Origin: Lytechinus variegatus
Lineage: Eukaryota > Echinodermata > Echinoidea > Temnopleuroida > Toxopneustidae
Direction of reading: 5' to 3'
Assembly (NCBI RefSeq): GCF_018143015.1
Contig: NC_054756.1
Location: forward strand, 24,841,440-24,905,439
DNA length: 64,000 bases
In this document: piece after piece, positions 42,540 to 54,000 of the stretch
How positions within the stretch are numbered: the stretch's first letter is position 1
Layout of the letters: every line of letters begins with the position of its first letter
The notes under the pieces: generated by a model
Seen by the model: only the letters and a program-made list of their open reading frames with translations
What the model was told of the DNA's origin: nothing
Databases searched by the model: none
Position numbers and translations under genes: made by a program

Positions 42540-43320
42540 TGTTGCTTAGATTTTGTTTCACCTTTCGAAATAGAGGGGGAGAGAGGGAGAGAGAGAGGGG
42601 GGGGGGCGTGTGATCAGCCGCGATTTTTTTACAACAACGTAACTGAGATGCCATTGGACGGGCTAGAGGTGTGATCCCCCACTCCCTCCGCCCCAGATTC
42701 TGTGTATGAGAGATTCGAAAATGAAAACAGAGAACATAAAATAGGAGAAAAAGCAACAGCAGCAAAATCGAATGGCGCAGAAGAGGATCAATCATCCCAC
42801 AATACTACTCCCTTTTCGATTCAAACATAATTAAATCTGCCAGTAGGTCATCGTACGTCCTATCGAAATTTAATGCCGCCCTTGTTTGTATTTGTTTCAA
42901 ATTGCATACCGTGTATGCTATATTTTTCTTAATTAGTTTCTTCTCCATTGATATAGGTTCGAACCTTTTAATTGCCCCGAATGCTCGCTCGCAGAACAGA
43001 CCAAAATACGGTAATTACATTATTGGCAATGAATCATAATAATCTTTACCAAAATATTCGAACTAAAATATGTTTACATTCAAATTGTAAAAAATAAACA
43101 TTCTCAAAAAGGCACACTCGGCGATTTCGTGAGATTTTGTTCGGGGGGGGGGGCGACAAGATGACCCTCTCCCAACAAAGTTTCTATGTTTCAAAATTTA
43201 TTGATCAGAATCCACACATATCCACCATGACGATAGGCGAGATATTGTTCCAGGGGATACCCTCCCCCCCCCCCCCCTCCCCCGGCCGTCATTCGGGATC
43301 GCCGGCCATGCCATAACGAG
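42540..43320. other. downstream spacer of unit 2
   Basis: GA-rich run at 42570-42610, then DNA closely matching 36640-37340. No gene seen. Confidence 0.5.
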
Positions 43321-43322
43321 TT

Positions 43323-43547
43323 ACACTCTAAAAAAAAGTTTACCCAATATTGGGTAAAATGGGAACATGCATGTTTGTTGGGTAAAAAGATACCAAATGT
43401 TTTGTTAATTTGACGCAATTTTGCGTTGAAATTTACCCTTCAAACATGCAGTTTGCCCAATATTGGGGGAAAATTACCCAGCAAACATGCATGTTCCCTT
43501 TTTACCCAATATTGGGTAAATTTTTACTCTCTGTTTTTTTAGAGTGT
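43323..43547. mobile_element. palindromic MITE, ACACTCTAAAA ends (unit 2)
   Basis: Orthologous to 37341-37564, with a few substitutions (for example CCCAATATTGGG against CACAATATTGGG). Confidence 0.8.
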
Positions 43548-43671
43548 TTTGGCTTTATATAATTATGGTTTAGGATTAAAGTACCCTTATATTAATAATT
43601 CTCTTCTGCAATATATAACTTTCCCCTAGATATTTATGGCGTTTATATTCTCAACAGTCCACGAACTGATC

Positions 43672-43853
43672 TTAAAGGGGAATCCTACCCACATCAAAAG
43701 TTGCTTTAAAGGAAAAAGAAAAAGATATCAAACAATTTAAAGAGAGCAATAAATATCTTATTGCTTGTCCGATTTCTATCAAATTTGTACTTTTCTTATT
43801 GTTATCCTCTCCAACACCACTTTTATGACCAATAGGGTTGGATTCCCCTTTAA
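43672..43853. mobile_element. MITE with TTAAAGGGGAATCC ends (unit 2)
   Basis: Orthologous to 37689-37869. Confidence 0.75.
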
Positions 43854-44419
43854 GGCATCGTATGAAACCTCATATTTTCCAATTTAAAAGACACTTCCCG
43901 TAAATATTACAAGAAATTTTTAGACATACAGATCTCCTTTGTTCGAGCAGATGAATTGAAAAAGAAAGACATCTTCCAGTTCAGTGATTAAACAATCAAC
44001 TTTTAAAAGGCAGGTCGCCGTTACACAAACCTTTACAATCAATAAAAGGAAACAACGATTCTCATTGGTTACTTGTCAATCTTCTGAACAGAATGTGAAT
44101 AAAACAATGCTCTTGATTGGCCATTGTATTTTCTTTCTTTATTTTGCCATTAACTGCAATTTTTTTTGTTATAGAAACACTGGTCAAAACTAGGTTTGAT
44201 TATTAAAACAGTCAAATCCCACTTCTCATTAGATTCCATCCTAGCAACGCATCAGTATTTGGCTCTCATCAGTTTATTGAAATGTTGTTCAGGATTTTCA
44301 TCATCTGCCTCGTTAACGAAGTGTTTGTTCTAGGTAGGTAAAATTGATTAAAACAATGATTAGTTCGAAATTAGTGTGTAATGGATAAGAGGAGGAAGGA
44401 CATGGAGATGGTGACGAAA

Positions 44420-44477
44420 GAGCTATGATGATGATGATGGTGATGATGATGATGATGATGATGATAATAATAATAAT
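44420..44477 (+). repeat. ATG/ATA microsatellite, tail of SINE1
   Basis: (ATG)n grading into (ATA)n immediately beyond the 3' end of the minus-strand SINE at 44478-44815. It is probably an expansion of the SINE tail. Confidence 0.75.
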
Positions 44478-44815
44478 AACCAATTTTTATAAAGCGCTTT
44501 TCCCAGAATGGCCCAAAGCGCGTTCCAGCATATTATTACCCCGGTCATTTGATTCATTTCAATCAAGCACGAAAAGTGCACGATTTCCACTCCCTGGGGA
44601 GCATTCCTTGCATTCATCGCAGCCACATTATGGTGCTGGCAAAATCAAACATACAATATCTTTCGCATCCTACCGGGTATCCATTTAGCACCTGGGTCGA
44701 GAGTGGCAAAGTGTGGATTAACGCCTTGCCAAAGGACGCTAGACCGCGGTGGGATTCGAACACACGACCCTCTGTTTACAAGGCGAGTGTCAGAACCACT
44801 ACACCACGGCTCTTC
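44478..44815 (-). mobile_element. tRNA-derived SINE1, threonine-tRNA-like head
   Basis: On the minus strand, GAGCCGTGGTGTAGTGGTTC (A box) and GTGTTCGAATCCCACC (B box) form a tRNA head whose anticodon loop reads TTGTAAA (TGT, Thr-like). A body with CCTTTGGCAAGGCGTTAA, CCCAGGTGCTAAATGG and TACCCGGTAGGATG follows, then GCGCTTTATAAAAATTGG and an (ATT)n tail. It shares its body with SINE3 at 52694. Confidence 0.85.
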
Positions 44816-44817
44816 TA

Positions 44818-45280
44818 ATGATGATGATGATGATGTGAGATTGACACTGATATTTTTCAATAACAATATAATGTAGTGATGACACCAATACTAGGTGTCA
44901 TTGATTAGACTGATGATACTGGTGGAGATGATGATGATTGCGATAATGATAATGCTGATGATGGTGGTGGTGGTGATGATGATGATGATGGTGAGGATGA
45001 TGGTGGTGGTGGTAGTGATGATTATAATGGTGATAATTGTGATGATGATGATGATAATGATGATGTTGTTGATGATGATAATGGTGGTGATGATGATGAT
45101 GATGATGAAGGGGATGATGATGATGGTGGTGGTGGTGATGATAAAGATGGTGATGATGTTGATGGTGGTGGTGATGATGATGATGATGATGGGGATGATG
45201 GCGATGAGGAGCAGGAGGATGATGAGGAGGTTGATGATGGTGATGATGATGATGATTATGATAGATGGTGATGAAGATAA
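44818..45280 (+). repeat. GATG-rich microsatellite array
   Basis: About 450 bases of GATGATGATG/GGTGGTGGTG with interruptions. All six frames are open simply because of the repeat (Met/Val/Asp); no gene. Confidence 0.9.
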
Positions 45281-45344
45281 CATGATAGTGATAAATATAA
45301 TTAGATCTTTAATGGTACACGTGATGATTATAATAATAACGTCT

Positions 45345-45542
45345 GGGGTGTTGCAAGAAACTTGCGATCAATTTCAAGTAATTTTTCGTCCCTAATATAT
45401 GTCTTGCAGTTAATTGCAAATTAGTGATTGATTGCTAATTTGCTCCTTGAAACAAGAAGTTTAATCTGATTTGCTACAGCTAACGTTGATCTATCAGTTG
45501 TAAAATTGCAACTGATCGCAAATATTTTCTTGCAACACCCCC
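45345..45542. mobile_element. foldback MITE, GGGGTGTTGCAAGAAA ends
   Basis: GGGGTGTTGCAAGAAACTTG at the left and TTTTCTTGCAACACCCC at the right. Inner inverse blocks TGCGATCAA/TTGATCTATC, GCAGTTAATTGCAAATTAG and CTAATTTGC complete the structure. No coding. Confidence 0.7.
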
Positions 45543-45559
45543 TATGTCTGTAATCATCA

Positions 45560-46480
45560 TCTCTATCATGGTGGATGACAGGGACGGGGCCGGACGCGCG
45601 AAACTCGCGGAATTGTTTTGCAATTTCAGCGAAATCACAATAGCAGTCAAGAGATGAGCCCAAACGATCTACGCAAAAAGTAAGGACTGAAGAAGTTATT
45701 ATGATCATATTTATGCAAATTTCAAATCATGACCTAAAAAAACAGGAGCAGCTTCAGGCAACGATTCATCATCATGCGCTGTGGACAAATTCAGGTCGAG
45801 TTCTTCATGCGACGTCGTGATGAATCAGAAAGTCGGCGATGTCGTCCACGCAGTCAACGTCAGCGTGAATCTGATTCTGCTTGAAATATCCATTTCTAAT
45901 GCTATTCCAAACTGTGGACGATCAACCAGAAGACGTCAGTATAGAGTCTGCACTATGGGTGTGATTGACGGTAAATATGGTTATGATATGAAAATAAAAT
46001 TCTAAGAATATGAATATAGATTCATAGACACGTATAACTGATATAATATTGATATAAAAACGTACAAAATATATTGATAAACCATAATATTAATATGAAA
46101 ATATCATGTGTGTCAAGTATGATATAATAAAGAATCAACTACATCTATATAAATTGAATGAATATGATATAACTAAACGTAAATGGTTGTATGAATACAC
46201 GTACATCATTGTCATTTTAAAAATTATGTTGATGAAGAAACACCGTGCCTATTTTTACGATATGAAAATTATGACTACCACCAATGAAACAAAATAATAA
46301 CGATAGAAATTATAATGTTGGAAACGAAACAAAAATGTTCTAGGAATTTTAACTCACTGTAAACTTTTTTCATGCAAATATAATTTTTGGTTGAATGTAC
46401 TAGCACCCTCACAAAATATTATATATATGAGTATTTTTTCATGACAGTGGAGAGATTTTTCATAGTTTTCATGCATTGCA
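45560..46480. other. spacer with weak exon-like islands
   Basis: Plus strand 45781-46003 reads CDVVMNQKVGDVVHAVNVSV... then PNCGRSTRRRQYRVCT, faintly like a thrombospondin type-1 C.G..R.R...C pattern. Minus strand 45680-45570 follows an acceptor-like TTTTTGCGTAG with DRLGSSLDCYCDFAEIA. Neither has paired splice sites or a recognisable full domain. Confidence 0.25.
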
Positions 46481-46491
46481 TTTCAGCATGT

Positions 46492-46596
46492 GCTTCGAAT
46501 CCGTCTGTCAAAGGTGGTTCATACTCTGGAAATGGCACTTTGTTTAGATGCGTCTTTCACCATCGTTACGAGGGAAAACGCTGTGAAAAGAGGGGC
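46492..46596 (+). pseudogene. degenerate EGF-like exon
   Basis: After an acceptor-like TGCATTGCATTTCAG the plus strand reads ACASNPSVKGGSYSGNGTLF then RCVFHHRYEGKRCEKR. This follows an EGF module (C.SNPC.NGG.Y..NG..F.C.C...Y.G..CE), but two of the six cysteines are replaced (Ser and Phe). The usual GT donor after the last Cys-Glu is missing. I infer a relic of an EGF-repeat gene; no sister exons are seen nearby. Confidence 0.45.
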
Positions 46597-46639
46597 ATGT
46601 TTGAATTTATTAAGTGGAGTATCCCAACCTGATGTTGTC

Positions 46640-47515
46640 AAAATTTGAATAATCAAAGTGAAGTTAATTAGGCACTGAGTGAAATACTTAAATACACGGG
46701 ATTTAAACAACGAGCTATTCCACTTTTCGGTTTTGCATCATTTCGTTTGAAGCGAATCTGAATATGCTAAGGAACCGTGTGCGTCGCGTTCCTAGTTTCC
46801 ATTCTTATATTTGTAGATTTGAATTACAATGTTTTTCAGTGTGTATTTAAAAAAAATATATATTATACGATCGAACTACTGATGACTGACTGAATGAGGA
46901 GGAGGAAGGGGGGGGTATTGCTCGTTTGTGGGGATTCGTATCACACCAAAATAATTTCTAATTCAGACGCAGACCCTTTTTTAATTTTATTTCTTATTTT
47001 TGAAAATCTAAGTTGACGCAATTAAACGAAAGAAAAGCGGGAAAAGATAGAATGAAAGGGAAACTAAAATACTACCTCAGTCTATCATCTTGATAGAATA
47101 AATTCGGAGGTGTATAGGCCTATGATAATATTGATTCATGTGCCATTATGCCTCATAGTAAAAAGGATGTTGATTGTTGATGCTCGAAAAAAATTCATGG
47201 GATTAATCGAAGTTTGAAATTTCCTGTTATTCAACGTTATTCCGAATAAACTTCAACGATTTCATCATTTACAAAAAAGAATTCGAATTTCGTTGGATGT
47301 TGATTCTATTATTGCTAAGCAACTGTAGTGAGTAGTCGATAATCAATAACGATAAATTACGAATAGTTCTTATCTTTAGAAATGAAATTTAATTCTTTCA
47401 AATCGGTCGATAATTAACGCAACGATTTTATCAGCAAAAAAGGACACGAGAATGGAAATGGAACATGCACGATTAAAACCTTAATCAAAGAAAAAGGGGA
47501 GACTTGCTATTCTGG
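46640..47515. other. spacer, nothing recognised
   Basis: AT-rich DNA without supported coding, RNA or element structure. Confidence 0.5.
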
Positions 47516-47519
47516 TTTT

Positions 47520-47640
47520 GATGATGATGAAAGTACTACTACTACTATTACTACTACTACTACTACCAAAATAATAGTAATAACAGTAATAATTATTATT
47601 ATCATCATCATCAGCATCGTCATCACAACCACCACCATCA
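47520..47640 (+). repeat. ACT/ATT/ATC microsatellite
   Basis: TACTACTAC, then ATTATTATT, then ATCATCATC runs. Directly upstream of SINE2. Confidence 0.85.
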
Positions 47641-47642
47641 AA

Positions 47643-47893
47643 TGACCGGTGTGTTGGCTCAGTTGGTGGAGCGTCCGTCTCACAACCGGGAGGTCGGGGG
47701 TTCAAACCCGGCCGCGTCAGACCAAAAGACGTTAAAAGATGGGAGTTGCTGCTACCCTGTTTGGCGTTCAACAATTAAAGGGATAGAGCCTCGTCGATCT
47801 GGCGCTGCACGGTGGCCGCCGGGCCCACGATCAATTGGGCAAAGCAAATTTTCGGAGTATTTCATTTCATGTCTATTTCGAACAATAAATTAT
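47643..47893 (+). mobile_element. tRNA-derived SINE2, valine-tRNA-like head
   Basis: GTGTTGGCTCAGTTGGTGGA (A box) and GGGGTTCAAACCCGGC (B box). The anticodon loop CTCACAA gives CAC (Val-like). A unique body follows (AAGGGATAGAGCCTCGTCGA, GCTGCACGGTGGCCG), running into TTTCATTTTCATTT-rich sequence. It is a different family from SINE1 and SINE3. Confidence 0.8.
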
Positions 47894-47899
47894 GGATTT

Positions 47900-48170
47900 T
47901 CATTTTCATTTTTTCATTTCATTTTCATTTCATTTTTCATATCATTGTCATCATCATCACAATCTTTATCACTACCACCATTATCATTGTCATCATCATT
48001 ATCATCATCATCATCATCATCACAATCTTTATCACCACCATCACTATCATCACCACCATCATCATCATCATCATCATCACCACCACCACCACCATCACTG
48101 CTATAATTATCACCATCATCATCCCTACCATCATAATAATAATAATAATCATCATCATCATTGTTTCTGT
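47900..48170 (+). repeat. TTCATTTTCAT and CATCAT microsatellite array
   Basis: Complementary in composition to the GATG array at 44818-45280. Open frames through it are artefacts (His or Ile/Thr runs). Confidence 0.9.
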
Positions 48171-48174
48171 ACCC

Positions 48175-49835
48175 TTAAATGACTTTAAGAGTTCCCATAA
48201 ATGTCATAGTGAACAAATTTACACAATACAAGACAAAACGTGGGATTGCTTTTTGTATTTAATCATGAGATGCCAAAGTGGTACTGTTGACCGAGTTCAT
48301 TGTAAAAATGTAGCCTCCAAGCTGCATTTTACTGTTTCACCTAAATGCATACCTAATGAACAAAATTAAAATAAAAGTGCAAGATTAAAAATGACACATA
48401 CATTCATGTCAATAGATTCCTGTTCAAACTGGAGAGTATGGTGGACTGGTTATCGAGTTGCAAAGCTTATCCCTGTTAGTATTTTTTTAAAGCAGCAGTT
48501 GAAATTAAATTCTAGAAAAATAAAAGGAGAGTTTTGCTTTCCTTCGAGACTAATAAATATAATACCACAAGAAAGTAATAAAGGGATTAGTGTGGGTTTT
48601 AAAAATTGACATATTGTGGCATGTCTTTGGGTGATGCAATGCATATTGGATGACGTGGAAAGAAATGAATTAAAGTATTTATGTGTGACAGATCTTTTGT
48701 ATCACCTTTCTTTATCAATTTAAATCTTGTACTAGTACTTGGTATCAAGAGACTTGGCTTCTTTTGATGTGTGTAATAAAGCAATTTATTGAAATCAAAT
48801 GACCTACATCATTTTGGATTCTCAACAGAACCGCCGAAATGCATAACTGTATTTGTTGGGTACATTTATATGGAAAAGAGAATATTGAGTTTCAAGTTTA
48901 AATCAAAGTTTACAGATATGCTAAAAAGAAATGGAGCTCAATCCTCTTTAAGACTGACATTACAAAGATATGACGCATAGAAGTGATTTTCAACTTGAGC
49001 TATATACTGTGATTGCAAAAAAGACATGCCACAAGTGTCACATTCTGTAACAAAAGTAAAGACAAACAAGACTATCGGCCCTCTGTCGCTTCACTTTTGT
49101 TAACAATAATAAAAGAGTAAATAAAACACCTTACCTAGGTATGGCAATGGTTTTGTTTTCCCGGTGAAAGTTTATTTCTTAAAACATCTACTGAGTCCTT
49201 GGAGAGTCGAAATCTGCCCAGCCAGTGGGCAGATTCCAAAAAGTAATAAAATGATTAAACATTCCGTCGTCCTTGAAATACTCCAAAAATACATACCATT
49301 TACTAAACTTTTCATAATAATCACTTGACTTGCAACATGATTCTTATTTTTTTCATATTAGTTTTAAAAAATTACTTCTTATTAAGGTTCATACCTCATA
49401 AAATTTTAATCTTGGAAGATTATATCAAAAGTGAAAGGCATCATGATCTATTTGTTTTTAAAAATGACAAGACATGATTATTTGTCCACATTAAGTGCAA
49501 AAGTTGTATAAAAAGTGTATAAAAATTGCATAGTAGACATATAAAAAGAGCACCATGGCATACTTAATAAATTGTAATCTACCTGTTTCGCGACAACATG
49601 AAAGTACGAGTACAGAGTGTGTTATGAAATGCAAAGTAACCTACAAAACAATTCGTATGAAATTCAGCATTCAGTTATAATGTAGCACCATGGTAGGAGT
49701 CACTTAGAAATGCATTCCTTTTTCTTGATACACCCTGTACTAATCTCTGAAGGAATTACCGGTGTGTTACAGTCATACCAACGTAACAGATTCCAAACTG
49801 ACCAATTGCAAGTCACTGGAAATGACCTAGTAAGA
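48175..49835. other. spacer, nothing recognised
   Basis: AT-rich DNA. Short open frames exist but none shows domain, codon bias or splice support. Confidence 0.45.
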
Positions 49836-49838
49836 CTA

Positions 49839-49970
49839 GGGTCCTGTAACACAAAACTTTGCAATTATCATAGAATATCTTCTTAACGATTGATAGCATT
49901 GATTGCAACATACAATTAATCGTGAAAATCAAGCCTACGATCAATCGCTAACCTTTGTGTTACAGGACCC
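49839..49970. mobile_element. foldback MITE, GGGTCCTGTAACACAAA ends
   Basis: GGGTCCTGTAACACAAAACTT and its near-inverse TTTGTGTTACAGGACCC bound 132 bases. The interior has AACGATTGATAGCATTGATT and the related ACGATCAATCGC. Confidence 0.75.
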
Positions 49971-49974
49971 TGGT

Positions 49975-50460
49975 CGATTTCATTAGTGAGACTAACATTT
50001 CTGAAAACATGGGCCAAAGTCGAGTTGTGTTCAGATTACTTGAATAAATTGAAATAATAGTTTCTTCACAGTGACGTATGGGGCTTTCAGCGACGTGGGT
50101 GTATGGCAAGCCTTTTAAACATTTATTCCCATGTCTTCATATCAAGAAACAGGAATAAATGCGAAGAAGGGCTTGTCATATGCCTGCCCCACGAAAGCCC
50201 CTACATTGTAGAGCCAAAGCTCGCTAATAAAATTGCAAAGGAGCTTTGGCTTGGTCATTATCAAAATCAATGCACTCTTCTCAAAATGAGAGAATGAACA
50301 ATGGCTCAAATATCTAACTGAAAGAATGAATGATGTCAGCCTTGGTTCCAATACTGAACTGAAAAAAATGATACCATATTCAAGTTAAAATAATCATCAG
50401 TAACAATCCATTCAACAATGTAGTATGTTAACACTATACACGGGCAGTGACATCGTGAAT
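49975..50460. other. spacer downstream of the laminin gene
   Basis: No recognised feature. It lies just beyond the presumed laminin 3' UTR. Confidence 0.4.
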
Positions 50461-50464
50461 CACA

Positions 50465-50470
50465 TTTATT
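50465..50470 (-). terminator. possible poly(A) signal of the laminin alpha gene
   Basis: TTTATT on the plus strand is AATAAA on the minus strand, about 430 bases after the stop codon. It is the first canonical signal I noticed downstream, but other variants could be used. Confidence 0.3.
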
Positions 50471-50897
50471 TGCAAAGACAAACCTTTTGGACAATTCTTT
50501 TAAAATTCTTCATAGCAAGCCATAATCCTTATTTAAATAAGACAATTATTACTTTAAAAGTCTTGCAATATTAAAACCATTGGATTTTAAAAATTTGATG
50601 AGAGCACAGCGATAAAACAGAACACATTAATTGCAGACATTAAAAGACAATAATTCATTCATAATCCCTTACAATGTGCGTCAGTCGTCATAAATTGGAC
50701 AGTTAATACTTAATAAAACTTGTGCTATCTCAAAAATTAAACATTTTTAAAATTGATGAGAGAACGGAAGGCATAAGGAAAGGAGATATGAACTCATCCC
50801 AGTCACATTGAATGTTGTGTAAAGTCTTGGTATGTAGTTTAGGAGTAACAAATGCACATTCGCATTTGGGGGCTTGATCGTGTGGTCATCGATGCAC

Positions 50898-51046
50898 TCA
50901 GTTGGCGGCGCAGGAGCGTGTATCGACGTCGCCTTCGAAGAGGCCGGCGGACATGTTGATGAGGTCATCGTTGACCATGATGTCACGCATGCAGCCGACG
51001 TAGTGGGCGTTGACCTGGATGCCGGGATGGTTACCCTCCTCACCAT
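50898..51046 (-). CDS. laminin alpha last exon (end of LG5, stop)
   Basis: Acceptor TCTCTCTTTAAG. The exon completes an Asp codon with the previous exon and codes GEEGNHPGIQVNAHYVGCMR through LFEGDVDTRSCAAN and stop. The two cysteines (GCMRD and RSC) form the closing LG disulfide. Confidence 0.9.
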
Positions 51047-54000
51047 CTTAAAGAGAGAGAAAATGCAAAATTATTTATTTATTTAATGATTGCTCTGACT
51101 ACTCAAACTGCAGACATAAATATAATAATAATAATTTGACTTATATCGCACCAAATGCACTCTGTAGAGTGCTCAAGGTGCTTTTTAGGAAATTATAAAA
51201 GAAATTATGAAGAATTGAAGAGAAATGTTTCAAGGTAAAGTTTGAAAGTTTCAGGTGTCAAGCACTGTTTGATGTTTTCAGGGAGGCTATTCCATAGAGG
51301 ATGAGTAAACAAATGATCTTTCCCCCCAGGTTTTGGAAACTTTTGGGGTAAAAAGAGAATTGGAAAATGAGGAATGTAAGAATCTTCAAGGGAAAGATGC
51401 AATGGAGGATCAAAGGGGGGGGGGGCACAGCCGGCTCGATTTCATGTAATAACATAAGAAAATGGAGAGTGGGGATATGACATCATCTGCCCACCTAATG
51501 AATATTCATGACGATGTGCATATAACTGTTTTCACAAAATATTCATAAACTTTCAAATTCAATAACTTCGTTATTTGTTATTCAATTTTGATGAAATTTT
51601 ACTTTGTGAATTTTACTCTATTTATTAAGATATAAATATTTTTCAGCCCAGACCATCCCTTTAATACTAAATGCTATTATTTACCTGGCAATCCTCCAAA
51701 GTACAGAGGATTATTGGTGTTGGCAGCGGTAGCTCCGCTCGGACCGGTCACGACCTCACCCTCGTCTCCGTCAACAGTGATTTGCAGGACAGAGCCCTCT
51801 TTGGTCACTGTAGGAAAAGTGGACAATAGAGAGAGGGGATGAAATGATTGAATATTTTCTTTCATGATAAACTCATTCTGTTAAAGGGGAATCCAGCCTT
51901 GGTCATAAAATGTGTTGGGAAGGATAAAATTAATAATACAGAATGATGAAAGTTTAAAAGAAATCGGACATGCAACAAGAAAGTTATGACTGCTTTAAAA
52001 TTGAGATCCCTAAGACTATGTAGATTTCAATTGGCAACTGGGTAAGTAAATTATGACAAGGGGCAAGAACAACTTTCCCATGGGCCATGCACTTAATTAT
52101 CAGGGATTTGTGGTTTTCTCCTAAGTATCCATTCCCTTGGAGCAGTAAACTAAATATAACCAAGGCAGTATATTGTTTTATGTCCTCATGAAAGAAATAC
52201 ATATTTTGTAGTAAAGTTAAAAAAAAATTGAAATTTTAGCCATTTTATGTAATGGGGTACAGGGAGGGGTAGTCCTTGCCTTACTGTACATCACTATGAC
52301 ATCCCATATGCGGCCAATTTAAAGTCTCCATGGCTATAATGATTACCAATATTTTCAAACTTTAAAAATTCATAACTTTCTTACTGTTTGTCCAATATTG
52401 TTCAAATTTTCACCTATCAACTTGTCTGATTTTCTTTTTCCTCTAAAAACAAGTTGTTATTTGGGTAGGATTCCCCTTTAATTGTCCCACCATGCAAACC
52501 TTCACAGGTAACTACTCGTTTTGTGGATATTTCTGCTTTTCCAGCATGAATCTAGCATCAAGGTTACTATCACAACATACCATTCCCCATGAATTGACAT
52601 CATCATCATTGGTTTAAGTTGCCATTTTCTGGGTGACAAGACATTTGCTCCTGCGACATCTGTTCCGATCTTATTATCTCAGATTACAATAGAGATTCTG
52701 ACTCTCGCCTTGTAATCAGAGGGTCGTGTGTTCGAATCCCACCATAGCCTAGAGTCCTTTGGCAAGGCGTTAAACCACAATTTGCTACTCTCCACCCAGG
52801 TGTTAAATGGATACCTGGTAGGATGCAAAAGCCTAATTGAGTCTTGGAACTCTTGTTGGAATGCTCCCCAGGGAGTGGAGAAGGTGCATACATTGTATGC
52901 GGGCAAGCAAGGATCCGATGACCTGGGTAATAATATATCTGTAAAGCACTTAGAGACCTTGTTTCAATGAATTAAGCGCTATATAAATGCAGATTATTAT
53001 TATTTAGTTTTGGAGGTTTAGATTTCACGTTTGGCTTAACGTGCATATTTTCCATCGGAGCAATTGAACTCTTTCTGTTCTCCTAAAGATACCTTCTACT
53101 GTCTTCGCATTACTTGATACTTACCTAGTAGGTCGTGCCAGTTGCCATCACAGAGGAACGCAGAGCCTTCTGGGGGCATGTAGGTCGCTTCAATGACACC
53201 TGCACCGTTCTGAACCCTGAAGAACAGCTGCAGACATTAAATAGAAAACAAAATTAGGACCGCGAAATCACCGATACTGCTTAATCTATCAAGATAAAGT
53301 CTATTCTGAGGCACACCATTACTATGACTATTCACCTGAGTTTGGCTTGAACTGCTGCTTTCAGCACTCACCGTCTTCAAGGAATTAATCCTGCCAGGTA
53401 CCCACTCACTTCACCTGGGTTGACTCTGTCTTTTAGCTCAGTTAGTGACTGCCCTTTGCATTCCAACATTGCTTTCATCATCAGCAGCATTGTGGACAGC
53501 AACCAGAGCACCAGTTTTTCACCAGTCCATTTGAAATAACCTTTTGGAATGTTACAGATCTCACTTGTATACCTTCTTTTCTCCCATTCAACATTAACGA
53601 AAGCCATTTCTAAATTCTAAAACAAAAGATTCTTAATCAGTTCGTAGTCCAAAGAGCGAATCCTACTGACCAGTTGTCAAAGATTCACCCAACACTCACA
53701 GCAACCATCCTCGTGGAAAGGGGAATGCAGAAAAGACACATAGTACCTTTACGGTGGCATTTCTGTTAAAATATGCAACAGAAACTTCTGATAAAGTTAC
53801 CTAAAACCCAAGACAAGCTTTATGATCCCTTCATCCCAAACCAAAGCTCTTACCTGTCCATCGATGAGCTCGAGGGAAGCAAAGTCCATCTGAGGTTTGG
53901 CCACAGAGAAGATGACCCCTGACTTGACACGGGGCTTGATGGACATACGCACCTCCATCCTTTGGTTGACCCCAAAGGTCTCATCTGAAAAGGGGTACAA

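Larger units (their letters stand above)
38410..44388. repeat. tandem duplication unit 2 (SLC7 locus copy 2, 5979 bp)
   Basis: Collinear with unit 1 apart from the large insertions. Differences are a truncated MITE at 38805, about 480 bases of other sequence at 38946-39425, a half-length FB1 copy, and two small MITEs (39561-39768, 39912-40066) absent from unit 1. Unit 2 probably approximates the original unit length. Confidence 0.85.

Noticed and set aside
44740-44815. Possible functional threonine tRNA gene
   Set aside because: The tRNA-like head is followed by the conserved SINE body and ATT tail, so it is a SINE promoter.
44891-45395. Long open frames on both strands rich in Met/Val/Asp or Ile/Thr
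   Set aside because: Microsatellite translation; all frames of a GAT repeat are open.
47643-47720. Possible functional valine tRNA gene
   Set aside because: A and B boxes are good but the head continues into a SINE body and acceptor-stem pairing is poor.
47812-48369. 185-residue open frame rich in Ile, Thr and His
   Set aside because: It runs through a SINE and a CAT microsatellite with no domain or codon-use support.
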